A stretch of 41,920 nt of DNA from the NCBI GenBank assembly GCA_035253825.1, contig DATFBM010000015.1, forward strand, positions 1-41,920, read 5' to 3'. Positions 23,741-32,044 of the stretch are shown piece after piece. The notes under the pieces are model-generated. The model ran no database searches and was not told the DNA's origin. It was given only the letters and a program-made list of their open reading frames with translations. The first letter of the stretch is position 1. Each line of letters starts with the position of its first letter. A program made the translations under genes and the position numbers. The DNA is from JACCTH01 sp035253825 (GTDB taxonomy: Bacteria; Actinomycetota; Acidimicrobiia; Spongiisociales; ZC4RG35).

Positions 23741-24415
23741 ATGCGCCTTCTGGTGGCCGAAGACGAAGCCGATCTGGCCGATGCCATCGCCCGTGGGCTG
23801 CGGCGTCACGGATATGCAGTGGACGTGGCCGGGGGAGCGATGACGGCTGAGGAAAAGCTTCGGGGCAACGCCTATGACCTGGCGATCCTTGATTGGAATC
23901 TGGGCGACGGATCGGGCCTCGAGCTCTGCCGGCGCCTAGTCGATGGCGATCTACCCACATTGGAGCCACGCCGCCCCCGGATCTTGATGCTGACGGCTCG
24001 CGATGACATTGATGACCGCGTCGCTGGTCTCGATGCCGGCGCCGACGATTACCTGGTGAAGCCGTTCGCCCTGGCCGAGTTGGCTGCCCGGACCCGAGCG
24101 CTGCTCCGACGGGACGAGGCTGCGCCCCCGGTCCTTCGAGTTGGAAGCCTTACCCTCGACCCAGCTCGGTTTGTCGCCACTCGCGACGGTGCGTCTCTCG
24201 CTCTCACGGCCAAGGAGTTCTCGCTGCTCGAGTTCTTGATGGCGCACGTGGACGAAGTGATGGCGCAGGAGACACTGCTCGAACATGTCTGGGATGAAAT
24301 GGCCGATCCGTTTACCAACACGGTTCGAGTCACGGTCTCCAATCTGCGAAAGAAGCTCGGTGAGCCAAATATCATCGAAACCGTGCCGGGCCGAGGGTAC
24401 GTCCTGCGCTCATGA
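23741..24415 (+). CDS. OmpR/PhoB-family response regulator
   Basis: 224 residues. Receiver with AEDEADL (E7, D8), phospho-acceptor D51 in LAILDWNLGDG, T85 in LMLTARDD, and K107 in DDYLVKPFA. Winged-helix domain: LTAKEFSLLEFLMAHVDEVMAQET, recognition helix in NTVRVTVSNLRKKLG, wing ETVPGRGYVLR. Cognate kinase gene follows with an ATGA overlap, and an HtrA-type protease gene comes after that. This is the layout of mycobacterial mprA-mprB-pepD, an envelope stress circuit, which makes a similar role likely though unproven. Confidence 0.93.
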   Translation: MRLLVAEDEADLADAIARGLRRHGYAVDVAGGAMTAEEKLRGNAYDLAILDWNLGDGSGLELCRRLVDGDLPTLEPRRPRILMLTARDDIDDRVAGLDAGADDYLVKPFALAELAARTRALLRRDEAAPPVLRVGSLTLDPARFVATRDGASLALTAKEFSLLEFLMAHVDEVMAQETLLEHVWDEMADPFTNTVRVTVSNLRKKLGEPNIIETVPGRGYVLRS

Positions 24416-25599
24416 GCCGACCCCGCCAGTTCTTTCGCTCGATTCGCTTTCGGCTTTCCCTTCTCTACTCGGCAGTGGTCTTCGGTCTGGGGGGTCTGGT
24501 CCTGGCCCTTATCTACGCAGCCATTCGTTGGCAGCTCACGACCCAGACGGAAACTCGCCTCATCCTTCGTGGTCGGCAGATGCAGCTCGGTCAGTACCGC
24601 CTGGTCCTCGATCCCCGTTTCGAAGAGGCCGAGGTGCGCACCCTCGAGAGCATCTTCAACCAGTACGTCCTGGAAAGGCTTGCGCTCTACACACTTATTG
24701 GCCTCGGACTGCTTTTCCTGATTTCGCTCGGGGTGGGATGGGTGATTGCCGGTCGTGCCCTCGCACCGGTCGATCGAATCACCCAGGTAGCGAGGGAGAT
24801 CGAGGCCTCCGATCTATCCCGCCGGATCGGGCTCAAAGGGCCCGACGACGAGTTGACCAGGCTCGGGAGCACGTTCGACTCGATGCTCGATCGGCTCGAG
24901 GGCGCCTTCGGTGCGCAACGGAGCTTTCTCGCCGACACTTCCCACGACCTCCGCACGCCGCTCTCGGTCATCCGTTCAAATGTGGAGGTCACTCTCGATG
25001 ATCCTGACTCCTCGCTCGAGGAGTGGAAGGCAGCTGGCGAAATCATCGCCCGCAATGCCGAACGGATGAGCACCATGATCGAGGGACTGCTGGCGGCGGC
25101 GCGCTTTCAGGCTGGGCAGGCGAAGATGGTCCAAGTCGAGCTCTCGTTGCTCGTCCGGACCGCGGTCGAGGACCATCGAGCCGCGGCCAACGACGTTGGA
25201 GTGGGCCTGACCGAGCTCGCCGGGGAGGCGGAGATCCACGGGGACTTGGTCTCTTTGAGTCGAGCGCTGAGCAATCTCGTCGACAACTCCCTCAAGGCTT
25301 CCGCTCCGGGAGCCAAGGTCGAGGTGGGGTCGGGTCGGTCGGGTAGTTGGGCGTATTTGGCCGTGTCCGACGAAGGGCCGGGGTTCGAGTCGTCTTTTGT
25401 CACTTCTGGATTCGGATTGGGAATCGTCGAGCACGTCGCCCAGATGCATGGGGGATCCTTTCAGATCTATTCCGAGCCTGGCCAGGGGGCGACGACCGTG
25501 GTCTGGTTGCCGATCGGGACCGATGGAGATGCGCCCCAGCACGATCCCCTTCGTCACCGGAGCGGCCGCATCGAAACCGCTTCCGATCGCGCCGTCTGA
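24412..25599 (+). CDS. Sensor histidine kinase
   Basis: 395 residues. Membrane helices about 14-38 and 91-113, with a short (~50-residue) extracytoplasmic loop between; HAMP about 114-165; HisKA with LADTSHDLRTPLSVIRSN (H178); HATPase with ALSNLVDNSLKAS (N box), VSDEGPGF (G1), SGFGLGIVEHVAQMHGG (G2). The sensor loop is much shorter than in the other kinase here. ATG overlaps the regulator stop as ATGA. The first phased half-site of the downstream htrA operator overlaps its stop codon. Confidence 0.92.
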   Translation: MSRPRQFFRSIRFRLSLLYSAVVFGLGGLVLALIYAAIRWQLTTQTETRLILRGRQMQLGQYRLVLDPRFEEAEVRTLESIFNQYVLERLALYTLIGLGLLFLISLGVGWVIAGRALAPVDRITQVAREIEASDLSRRIGLKGPDDELTRLGSTFDSMLDRLEGAFGAQRSFLADTSHDLRTPLSVIRSNVEVTLDDPDSSLEEWKAAGEIIARNAERMSTMIEGLLAAARFQAGQAKMVQVELSLLVRTAVEDHRAAANDVGVGLTELAGEAEIHGDLVSLSRALSNLVDNSLKASAPGAKVEVGSGRSGSWAYLAVSDEGPGFESSFVTSGFGLGIVEHVAQMHGGSFQIYSEPGQGATTVVWLPIGTDGDAPQHDPLRHRSGRIETASDRAV

Positions 25600-25644
25600 G
25601 TCCGGACTCAGGGTTTTCTCAGCTTTCGTTTAGGAGCGGTTTAG
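25596..25644 (+). promoter_or_regulatory. Putative five-unit operator, 11-bp phased half-sites, upstream of htrA-like gene
   Basis: CTGAG (25596), CTCAG (25607), CTCAG (25618), TTTAG (25629) and TTTAG (25640) each start exactly 11 bp apart. Direct repeats every helical turn fit tandem binding by an OmpR-family regulator. The last unit ends 11 bp upstream of a TACCTT -10 candidate, so bound protein would cover the -35 region, as in activation. The obvious binder is the regulator encoded at 23741. Confidence 0.6.
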
Positions 25645-25655
25645 CGCCCGATCCT

Positions 25656-25661
25656 TACCTT
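25656..25661 (+). promoter_or_regulatory. Putative -10 box (TACCTT) of the htrA-like gene
   Basis: TACCTT fits TANNNT and lies 28 bp before the ATG at 25690, after the phased half-sites. Unlike its neighbours, this gene has a leader and a ribosome site (GAGG/AGGAA). Confidence 0.4.
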
Positions 25662-25689
25662 GAAGGTGCGTCTCGACCTGAGGTAGGAA

Positions 25690-26814
25690 ATGATTGATGA
25701 CAGGATTACCAACACCATGACGGAACCCAGCGAACCCGCTTCTCTCCCCGCGGGCGTGGCGGCGGAACCGACGAAGCCCGCCCCGCCCCGGCGGCAGGGA
25801 ATCACGTTCATTCCTGCTCTGCTATTGGCTCTATTGGTAATGGCGAGCGGGGTTGGAGTGGGCTGGTGGCTCGGTAACGAGAACCGCATCGAGGCCCCGA
25901 CTGCCATCGAGCAGTCGTCCGCGCCCGAAGAGACGACGGCCACAATCGATCCCGCCGAGGAGCCGGTGGCGGCGGTGGCAGCGGCCCTGCTTCCTTCGAT
26001 GGTGCAGATTGAGCATCAGGCAGGCCTGGGCTCGGGCTTTGTGTATGAGGATGGCCATGTACTCACTGCCGCCCACGTGGTCGATGGAGTCCAGGTGGTA
26101 CAGGTTCGGTTCGCCGACGGCAGTTTGCGCGAGGGGGAAGTGGTTGGAGCCGATGCTCCTCATGACATTGCCGTCATCGAAGTCGACACCGAGGGAGCTC
26201 CTGCCGCAACTCTGGCGCTGGATGAGGAGTTGGAAGTAGGCCAATTGGCCGTCGCCTTGGGCAGCCCCTGGGGACTTGAGCAGACCGTGACCTCGGGCGT
26301 GGTATCGGCCGTGAGCCGTCCGGTGGCTAGCCCTCTTACGGCCCAGGTCTTGATCCAAACTGACGCCTCGATCAATCCCGGAAACAGTGGCGGTGCCCTT
26401 GCCAACCGTGAAGGCGAGGTCATCGGAGTCAACATCCAGATCTTTACCACCACGGGCGCAAACACGGGCGTCGGATTCGCCGTGCCCATAGACAACGCTT
26501 ACGAATTCGCATCCGCCATCGTCGCCGGCGATCCCGTCGAAACGGCCTTCCTCGGCGTGACCGGGGAGGAGGCCACCGGTGAAGTCAGTGGGGCCGTGAT
26601 TACGGAGCTAACCCCGGGTGGAGCAGCGATCGCCGCCGGGCTCGAGGTTGGAGACGTGGTCACCGCGGTCGACGGGCAGGCTGTGCGCTCGATCGGCGAC
26701 CTCGCGGCACGAGTCCGAAGCTATTTGCCCGGCGATGAGGTCACCCTCGACGTTCGGCGCGATGGCGAGCCCCTCAATATCAAGGTAGTTCTCGGAAGCG
26801 CTCCTCCCGCCTAA
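25690..26814 (+). CDS. HtrA/DegP-like membrane-anchored serine protease with PDZ domain
   Basis: 374 residues. Cytoplasmic Pro-rich N-terminus (1-38), one membrane helix (39-61), Thr/Glu-rich spacer, trypsin-like domain with H129 (LTAAHV), D159 (PHDIAV) and S233 (NPGNSGGAL), and a PDZ domain from about 285 (FLGVTGEE ... GLEVGDVVTAVDGQAV). It should degrade or refold damaged proteins outside the membrane. AGG-rich ribosome site just before the ATG; an in-frame ATG at 25717 is an alternative. Placed behind a two-component system and a five-unit operator, like PepD behind MprAB. Stop overlaps the convergent decarboxylase stop by four bases. Confidence 0.93.
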   Translation: MIDDRITNTMTEPSEPASLPAGVAAEPTKPAPPRRQGITFIPALLLALLVMASGVGVGWWLGNENRIEAPTAIEQSSAPEETTATIDPAEEPVAAVAAALLPSMVQIEHQAGLGSGFVYEDGHVLTAAHVVDGVQVVQVRFADGSLREGEVVGADAPHDIAVIEVDTEGAPAATLALDEELEVGQLAVALGSPWGLEQTVTSGVVSAVSRPVASPLTAQVLIQTDASINPGNSGGALANREGEVIGVNIQIFTTTGANTGVGFAVPIDNAYEFASAIVAGDPVETAFLGVTGEEATGEVSGAVITELTPGGAAIAAGLEVGDVVTAVDGQAVRSIGDLAARVRSYLPGDEVTLDVRRDGEPLNIKVVLGSAPPA

Positions 26815-28178
26815 TCGGAGACCACCTCCCAAAGCCGATCGACCTCGAGAGCGGTCGTGTTGGCCCCACCGATCGAGACCCGGATGAAGCGACGACCGTC
26901 GATCACCGAGGGAGTCACGTAGGAGTGGCCGGAGCGGTTGATGCGGGCAGCAATGGCATCAGTGGCCTCGTCGCCATCGATATGTCGGAACGAAACCAGG
27001 GAGAACGGCGTCGGGGCGACGAGTTCGAGTTGGGGCGACTTCTGAATTCGAGCGGCGAGGTCCTGGGCCAAAGCGATATGAGAGCGGATCATCTCCCGCA
27101 GTCCCTCGGCCCCATAGGTGCGGATCACCCACCACAGTTTCAGCGCCCGGAACCTCCTGCCGAGGGGAACCTGCCAGTCCCGGTAGTCGACGACTTCTCC
27201 CGAGGATGACTGAGCGTTGCGCAGATATGGCGGCGTGATCTGCAGCGCCTCGAACAGGGGCTTGCGATCTGCGACGTAGAAGACGGAGCAGTCGAAGTTG
27301 GTGAGCAGCCATTTGTGTGGGTTGAACACGTAGCTATCTACGGCTTCGAGCCCGGCCTGGTGATGGCGGAACTCCGGACAGATCATCGCGCTGCCGGCGA
27401 AAGCGGCATCCACGTGATGCCAAATGCCTTCGGTCCGGGCGATCTCCGAGATTGCCGGGATCGGGTCGATGGCGGTGGTGCCGGTGGTGCCCACCGTCGA
27501 GCAAACGAAGGCTGGAACCAGGCCCCGAGCGCGGTCCTCGTCTACTGCCTCGGCTAGGGCAGCGGGGCTCATCGCCCATTCGGAATCGACCGCCACCGAG
27601 CGGAAGTGTTGGTAGCCGGCGACGCGAGCACCCTTCTCGAGGGAAGAGTGCGCTTGAGCGCTGGCGTAAGCGACCAATTCGTCGGTCGAGGATGATTGCC
27701 GGTGACGGGCAACTACCAGGGCGAGGTGCGAGGCGTCGGAGGCGCTCACCTGAATCGAGCCGCCTCCCGGGCCTGCCATCTTCCAACCAGAGGGGAGTGC
27801 CAGAAGATCGACGAGCCAGTCGAGAGTGACCATCTCGAGCTCGGTGGCGGCGGGGCTGGTAATCCACATCATTCCCTGCTGTCCGAGGGCGGCGGTGATC
27901 ATCTCCGCCAGCACCGAGGGTGGCGAGGAGTTGGCTGGGAAGTAAGCGAACCATCCCGGGTGCTGCCACCCGGTAACGCCCGGCATGATGATGCGCTCGA
28001 AATCCGACATGAGCGAAGCAAACGGCTCGCCCTCCTCGGGAGCTGTTACCGGCAGCGCTTTGCGGATGTCTCCGGGAGCCACATCGGGCAGCACGGATTG
28101 CTTGGGCAGGCCTTCGAAGTAGTCGGCGATCCAATCGACTACGTCATGGGCGTGACGCCGAAACTCGTCGTTGTTCAC
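26811..28178 (-). CDS. PLP-dependent group II amino acid decarboxylase
   Basis: 455 residues from GTG 28178. Pyridoxal-binding Lys289 in FNPHKWLLTNFDC, D257 in HHVDAAF contacting the ring nitrogen, H177 in SAQAHSSLEKG stacking on the ring, and TSPAATELEMVTLDWL near 107. This is the aromatic-L-amino-acid / tyrosine decarboxylase branch rather than glutamate decarboxylase. Substrate may be an aromatic amino acid; the substrate pocket cannot be read with certainty. An open frame runs upstream to 28340 but would overlap the divergent acyl-CoA dehydrogenase gene, and the family starts near VNNDEFRRHAHDVVDW. Confidence 0.9.
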   Translation of the reverse strand: MNNDEFRRHAHDVVDWIADYFEGLPKQSVLPDVAPGDIRKALPVTAPEEGEPFASLMSDFERIIMPGVTGWQHPGWFAYFPANSSPPSVLAEMITAALGQQGMMWITSPAATELEMVTLDWLVDLLALPSGWKMAGPGGGSIQVSASDASHLALVVARHRQSSSTDELVAYASAQAHSSLEKGARVAGYQHFRSVAVDSEWAMSPAALAEAVDEDRARGLVPAFVCSTVGTTGTTAIDPIPAISEIARTEGIWHHVDAAFAGSAMICPEFRHHQAGLEAVDSYVFNPHKWLLTNFDCSVFYVADRKPLFEALQITPPYLRNAQSSSGEVVDYRDWQVPLGRRFRALKLWWVIRTYGAEGLREMIRSHIALAQDLAARIQKSPQLELVAPTPFSLVSFRHIDGDEATDAIAARINRSGHSYVTPSVIDGRRFIRVSIGGANTTALEVDRLWEVVSD

Positions 28179-28198
28179 TTTTCCATTCTGGCGCAAGA

Positions 28199-29287
28199 AT
28201 GAGGGAGATGGACTTCGCGCTCCCGGCATACGACGACCGGCGCCGACTGGCCATTCGGGAATGGATTGAGCAATACCCCGATCCGAGCCCAGCGGACCTG
28301 GCGGCGGCGGGCTACGTGGTACCGGGGTGGCCGCGACCATGGGGGCTCGAAGCCGACCCCGAGACCCAGTTGATCATCGCCGAGGAGCTTGCCGCTGCCG
28401 GCATCGATCAGCAGGGCCACAACCCGATTGGTATCGGTTGGGCGGGTCCCACGATTCTCGCCGGCGGAACCGAGGAACAGAAGGTCCGTTTCCTTCCTCC
28501 TCTCATCCGGGGTGAAGAGATCTGGTGCCAGCTTTTCTCCGAACCCGACGCGGGCTCCGATTTGGCGAGTTTGACTACCCGGGCCGAACGCGACGGCGAT
28601 GTTTACGTGATCAACGGTCAAAAGGTCTGGAACACCTGGGCCGGCGAGGCCGACTACGGAATCCTTCTGGCTCGAACCGGCGGGCCCAGGCAGAAGGGGA
28701 TCTCTTATCTGCTCTGCCCGATGCGCCAACCGGGGATCACGGTGCGGCCGATAAAAGAGATGACTGGGCGGGCACATTTCACGGAGGTCTTTTTCGACCA
28801 CGCCCGGGTCCCCATCGATCACCTCCTCGGTCAAGAGAACGAGGGCTGGCCACTAGCGAAGCTCACTCTGGGAAACGAGCGAGTTTCGCTCTCCTCGGGT
28901 GGCGTGCTTTGGGGAATGGGTCCGACCACTTCGGAAGTCCTCGCCGCGGCTACGCGTCCGTTCGACCCCGTGCGGCGACAGCAGGCGATCGCTCTTCACA
29001 TCGAGGCCGAAGTCATGAGGTTGATGGGTATGCGGGTCCTGAGCGCTCAGATGGCCGGACGTTCGCCCGGTCCCGAGGCAGCCGTGAAGAAAATGCTGGC
29101 CGATCGACATGGTCAGAAGGCCATGCGGTTCCTGCGTGACGCTGCTTCGGCCCATGGGCTCCTTGATGGAGACGAGGAGAGCTGGGGCTTCTTGTTCTCG
29201 CCTGCCCTCACCATCGGGGGCGGCACCAGTCAGGTTCTGGCCAACATCATCGGCGAATCGATCCTGGGTCTGCCTCGCGACTCCTAG
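28199..29287 (+). CDS. Acyl-CoA dehydrogenase family flavoprotein
   Basis: 362 residues. FSEPDAGSDLASLTTRA (about 113-129) and INGQKVWNTWAGEADY (about 138-153) are the flavin-binding middle-domain hallmarks; the C-terminal helical part ends with TIGGGTSQVLANIIGESILGLPRD. It should oxidise a CoA thioester using FAD and pass electrons to ETF. The N-terminal domain is somewhat shorter than usual. Start is ATG 28199; ATG 28208 follows a GAGGGAG but too closely. Its stop and that of the TetR gene share CTAG. Confidence 0.9.
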   Translation: MREMDFALPAYDDRRRLAIREWIEQYPDPSPADLAAAGYVVPGWPRPWGLEADPETQLIIAEELAAAGIDQQGHNPIGIGWAGPTILAGGTEEQKVRFLPPLIRGEEIWCQLFSEPDAGSDLASLTTRAERDGDVYVINGQKVWNTWAGEADYGILLARTGGPRQKGISYLLCPMRQPGITVRPIKEMTGRAHFTEVFFDHARVPIDHLLGQENEGWPLAKLTLGNERVSLSSGGVLWGMGPTTSEVLAAATRPFDPVRRQQAIALHIEAEVMRLMGMRVLSAQMAGRSPGPEAAVKKMLADRHGQKAMRFLRDAASAHGLLDGDEESWGFLFSPALTIGGGTSQVLANIIGESILGLPRDS

Positions 29288-29877
29288 TCGGGGGCCAACA
29301 ACCGGTACACCGCCCGGCTGACTTCCTCGACTACTGGCGCCGAGCCTGGGCCAAGGGCAAGAGGGTTATGCAGCGCCTGCAACATCAGCACCACCGTTCG
29401 GGCGAGGACGGGTGGCTCGCCCTGGCGCAACTGTGCCGCTGCGCTCCCGAGGCGGATAAACCGGGTGAAGAGGTTGATCTCCTCCTGGTTGCGACTGCGA
29501 TAGACGGTGAGGATCTCCTCCGATTCACCGAGCCTGGTCAGCGCCAGGCGCACCAGCCTTCCGTCGTGAGAAAACCCCCTGACGACTACTCGAACCAATG
29601 CCCGCGCGGTCGGTTCCCAGCCCTGCTCGAGCAACCGTTCCACACTGAGAATCGGCTCGACCGCGGCGGCGATATCGGACAGAGCGGCGTCGAAGGCCGC
29701 GGCCAACAGTGCATCCTTCGATCCGAAGTACGAGTACAGCGTGGCGGGCGAAAGGCCAGCCATCTCCGAAACCGCTTCGGGAGAAAGGATCCCGCTCCGC
29801 CGCACCGATTCTCGGGCTGCCGTAATCAAGGTGCCGTATGTGGCGCGGGCTTTCCTGGTGACCGGCGGAGTCCGCAC
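29284..29877 (-). CDS. TetR-family transcriptional regulator
   Basis: 197 residues from GTG 29877. HTH at about 10-55: ARATYGTLITAARESVRR, then EMAGLSPATLYSYFGSKDALL, the standard TetR recognition helix. The C-terminal ligand domain is all-helical. The frame is open to 29994 but would overlap the divergent gene at 29970 and place an odd Cys/Phe-rich leader ahead; TATCGT seven bases before GTG 29877 supports a leaderless start there. It is divergent from a flavoprotein gene 92 bp away and probably controls it, itself, or both. Confidence 0.9.
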   Translation of the reverse strand: MRTPPVTRKARATYGTLITAARESVRRSGILSPEAVSEMAGLSPATLYSYFGSKDALLAAAFDAALSDIAAAVEPILSVERLLEQGWEPTARALVRVVVRGFSHDGRLVRLALTRLGESEEILTVYRSRNQEEINLFTRFIRLGSAAAQLRQGEPPVLARTVVLMLQALHNPLALGPGSAPVVEEVSRAVYRLLAPD

Positions 29878-29884
29878 GCCGGTG

Positions 29885-29890
29885 ACGATA
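29885..29890 (-). promoter_or_regulatory. Putative -10 box (TATCGT) for the TetR gene
   Basis: On the minus strand TATCGT is followed by seven bases and the GTG at 29877; supports the shorter start for the regulator. Confidence 0.4.
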
Positions 29891-29957
29891 AACCACACGT
29901 ATTGGCAAATGCCCTGGCAGAAGGGTTGTTGCTCGAAATAGCCTCTGACTAATTCCT

Positions 29958-29963
29958 TAATAT
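29958..29963 (+). promoter_or_regulatory. Putative -10 box (TAATAT) for a leaderless transcript
   Basis: TAATAT is followed by six bases (CTGGAG) and the ATG at 29970. The close spacing implies transcription starting at or next to the ATG. The 92-bp region to the divergent TetR start would hold any operator; I see only a short GGCA-AA-TGCC palindrome there. Confidence 0.5.
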
Positions 29964-29969
29964 CTGGAG

Positions 29970-31085
29970 ATGTACTCCACGCTGGTCCGCCCATCCGATC
30001 TTGAGGAACTGGTCTCTATCGCCCGGACCACCGCAGTCGAAGCCGAACATGCCCGCCGGGTTGCCGCCTCGCTTATCGCCGCTCTTAGACGGAGCGGTCT
30101 CGCTCTAGCTGCCGCTCCGATGTCGGTCGGAGGCACCAATCCGACGCCATCCGATCTGCTCGAAATAGTGAGGGAAGTCTCCAGGGCCGATGCCTCGGCG
30201 GGGTGGGTGACGATGATCTATGTCACATCGGCGGCGGCCGCCCACTGGATTCCGCCTGCGGGGTTGCCGGACATTTTTCAGAAAGGATCACACACGCTGC
30301 TGGCCGGGGTGGTGGCGCCACGTGGGCAAGCCGAGTCGACTTCGGATGGCTTTCGCCTCAGCGGCCGTTGGGCGTTTGGTTCCGGTGCGGCGGATGCCGA
30401 CTGGATCGGATTGGGGGCGGTCATCGACGGAGAGCCGGGCCGAACCGCCATCTTCCACGTGCCTCGGGAGCTTGTCAGCATCGTCGATACCTGGGATGTC
30501 GTCGGCCTGCGGGCGTCTGCGAGCCACGATCTCGAAGTGGATGGAGCTCCCGTGCCCGAGCGTCTGGTTTCTTATCTCGACCAACCGCCCCACACCACCG
30601 AGGCAATCGCCCGCTTCCCGGTTTACGGACTGCTCGCTGCTGGGATCGCCGCTGTGGGTATCGGGCTGGCGGAGTCGGCGCTGGCAGCGGGAATCGAGCT
30701 GGCCGGGGGGAAGACCCCGACCGGGTCCAAACGGCGCCTGGCCGATCGACCCGCGTTCCAGGAGGCCGTGGCGAGAGCCCACGCCGGCCTGGAGTCGGCT
30801 TGGCACTACCTAGCTGACGTCGTCTCCGGCGCCGAGACGACGGCCACGTTGTCAGAGAGGGTTCGCCTCCGTCTTGCGGCTACGGCAGCGGTGGAAGCGA
30901 GCCGGTCGGCGGTCGACAGCATTTACACCCTGGCGGGGGGAAGCTCGATCTACGCCGGCTCACCCCTCCAGCGCTACTTGCGAGACATCCACACCGCCAG
31001 CCAGCACATGATGATCGCCCAGCCCACGTGGGAGCTGACAGGACGTGTGTTGCTGGGGCTCGACTCTCAACCCGTCGGTCTCTGA
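29970..31085 (+). CDS. Acyl-CoA dehydrogenase-fold flavin-dependent monooxygenase-like protein
   Basis: 371 residues. It has the acyl-CoA dehydrogenase fold, but the sequence follows the group D monooxygenase branch (HpaB/HsaA/DszC-like): VSRADASAGWVTMIY near 70, SGRWAFGSGAADADWIGLG near 131, and GGSSIYAGSPLQRYLRDIHTASQHMM at the C-terminus, where RYLRDIHTASQH is typical. Members hydroxylate phenols or oxidise sulphur or nitrogen heterocycles using reduced flavin from a separate reductase. Divergent TetR gene upstream and an LLM oxidoreductase 20 bp downstream suggest an inducible catabolic pair. Substrate unknown. Confidence 0.82.
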   Translation: MYSTLVRPSDLEELVSIARTTAVEAEHARRVAASLIAALRRSGLALAAAPMSVGGTNPTPSDLLEIVREVSRADASAGWVTMIYVTSAAAAHWIPPAGLPDIFQKGSHTLLAGVVAPRGQAESTSDGFRLSGRWAFGSGAADADWIGLGAVIDGEPGRTAIFHVPRELVSIVDTWDVVGLRASASHDLEVDGAPVPERLVSYLDQPPHTTEAIARFPVYGLLAAGIAAVGIGLAESALAAGIELAGGKTPTGSKRRLADRPAFQEAVARAHAGLESAWHYLADVVSGAETTATLSERVRLRLAATAAVEASRSAVDSIYTLAGGSSIYAGSPLQRYLRDIHTASQHMMIAQPTWELTGRVLLGLDSQPVGL

Positions 31086-31093
31086 CATCCTCG

Positions 31094-31099
31094 TAAGGT
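31094..31099 (+). promoter_or_regulatory. Putative -10 box (TAAGGT) for a leaderless transcript
   Basis: TAAGGT is followed by six bases and the GTG at 31106. The identical box and spacing occur before the DUF885 gene (33138). Confidence 0.4.
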
Positions 31100-31105
31100 C
31101 GCTTC

Positions 31106-32044
31106 GTGAACGAGCAGAGGGCGGGGCGTGGGGTGGTAGCACCCTTCTGGCTCGATCGTCCCAGCGAAGAGGCCATAAGTCTGGCGGCTGAGGCGGAAGA
31201 GCTTGGCTATCGGGAGTTCTGGGTAGGGGAAATGCTCCACTTCGACGCCTTCGCCCTGGCCGGCGCCATAGCACACTCGACCAAGCGGATCACCGTCACC
31301 GCCGGGCCATTGGCACTCGGGTTGCGAGACCCGGTTTCGCTGGCGATGGGGGTGGGCTCGGTCGAAACCATAGGAAGGCGCCCGGCGCGTCTGGCACTCG
31401 GAGCCTCGAGCCGGGCGCTGGTCGAGGGATGGCACGGCCGATCCCATGGAGGCGAGGCGGACGCAGTCGAAGAGGCGATCGGGCTGATTCGATCCGTTCT
31501 GGCGGGGGAGAGGACCGACCACCGGGGGCCTCGCTTTCACTCCATCGGATTTCGTTCCGGTCTGGGAAAGATGACCGATCACATAACGGTGGCGGCGTCT
31601 GGCCCCCGGATGATGGCTGCCGCGGCGCGTTCGGCGGATCGGATTGTCCTCAACCTGATCACTCCTGAGCGAACCGGACGAGTTGTCAAGCAATCTGGTC
31701 TCCCGGTAGCGGTCTGGGTCGTCGCCGCGGTCGATCCGCCGCTCTCGGCCATCAAGCAAATCCGTCGCCAGCTTTCGCTCTATCTGTCTGCCCCCGGCTA
31801 CCGAGACTCGCTGGGCGAAGCCGGATTCGATGTATTGGTGGACAAGGTCCGCGAGGGGGCCCGCCCGAAGGACGTTGCCGGGTTGATCACCGTCGACATG
31901 ATCTCGGCGATCGCAGCCGTTGGATCGGCGGCCGACGCAGCGGCTGCGATCGAAAGGTTTGAGGAGACCGGCGCCGAGGTGATGCTCGTGCCGGTTACTG
32001 CTGGCGACGAAGGGGGATCCAAAACTCTGCGGGAGCTTGCCTAG
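31106..32044 (+). CDS. LLM-class (F420-type) oxidoreductase
   Basis: 312 residues, luciferase-like TIM barrel. AEAEELGYREFWVGEMLHFDAF (about 28-49) is the opening pattern; RITVTAGPLALGLRDPVSLAMG (about 66-87) and RPARLALGASSRALVEGWHG (about 96-115) are typical of F420-dependent MER-like members; VAASGPRMMAAAARSADRIVLNL forms the late barrel. Cofactor F420 or FMN cannot be told apart by eye. It directly follows the monooxygenase-like gene and may act in the same pathway. The stop overlaps that of the kinase-like gene as CTAG. Confidence 0.87.
   Translation: MNEQRAGRGVVAPFWLDRPSEEAISLAAEAEELGYREFWVGEMLHFDAFALAGAIAHSTKRITVTAGPLALGLRDPVSLAMGVGSVETIGRRPARLALGASSRALVEGWHGRSHGGEADAVEEAIGLIRSVLAGERTDHRGPRFHSIGFRSGLGKMTDHITVAASGPRMMAAAARSADRIVLNLITPERTGRVVKQSGLPVAVWVVAAVDPPLSAIKQIRRQLSLYLSAPGYRDSLGEAGFDVLVDKVREGARPKDVAGLITVDMISAIAAVGSAADAAAAIERFEETGAEVMLVPVTAGDEGGSKTLRELA

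Noticed and set aside
29878..29957. Clear TetR operator between divergent genes
   Set aside because: Only a short GGCA-AA-TGCC palindrome is present; too small to call an operator.
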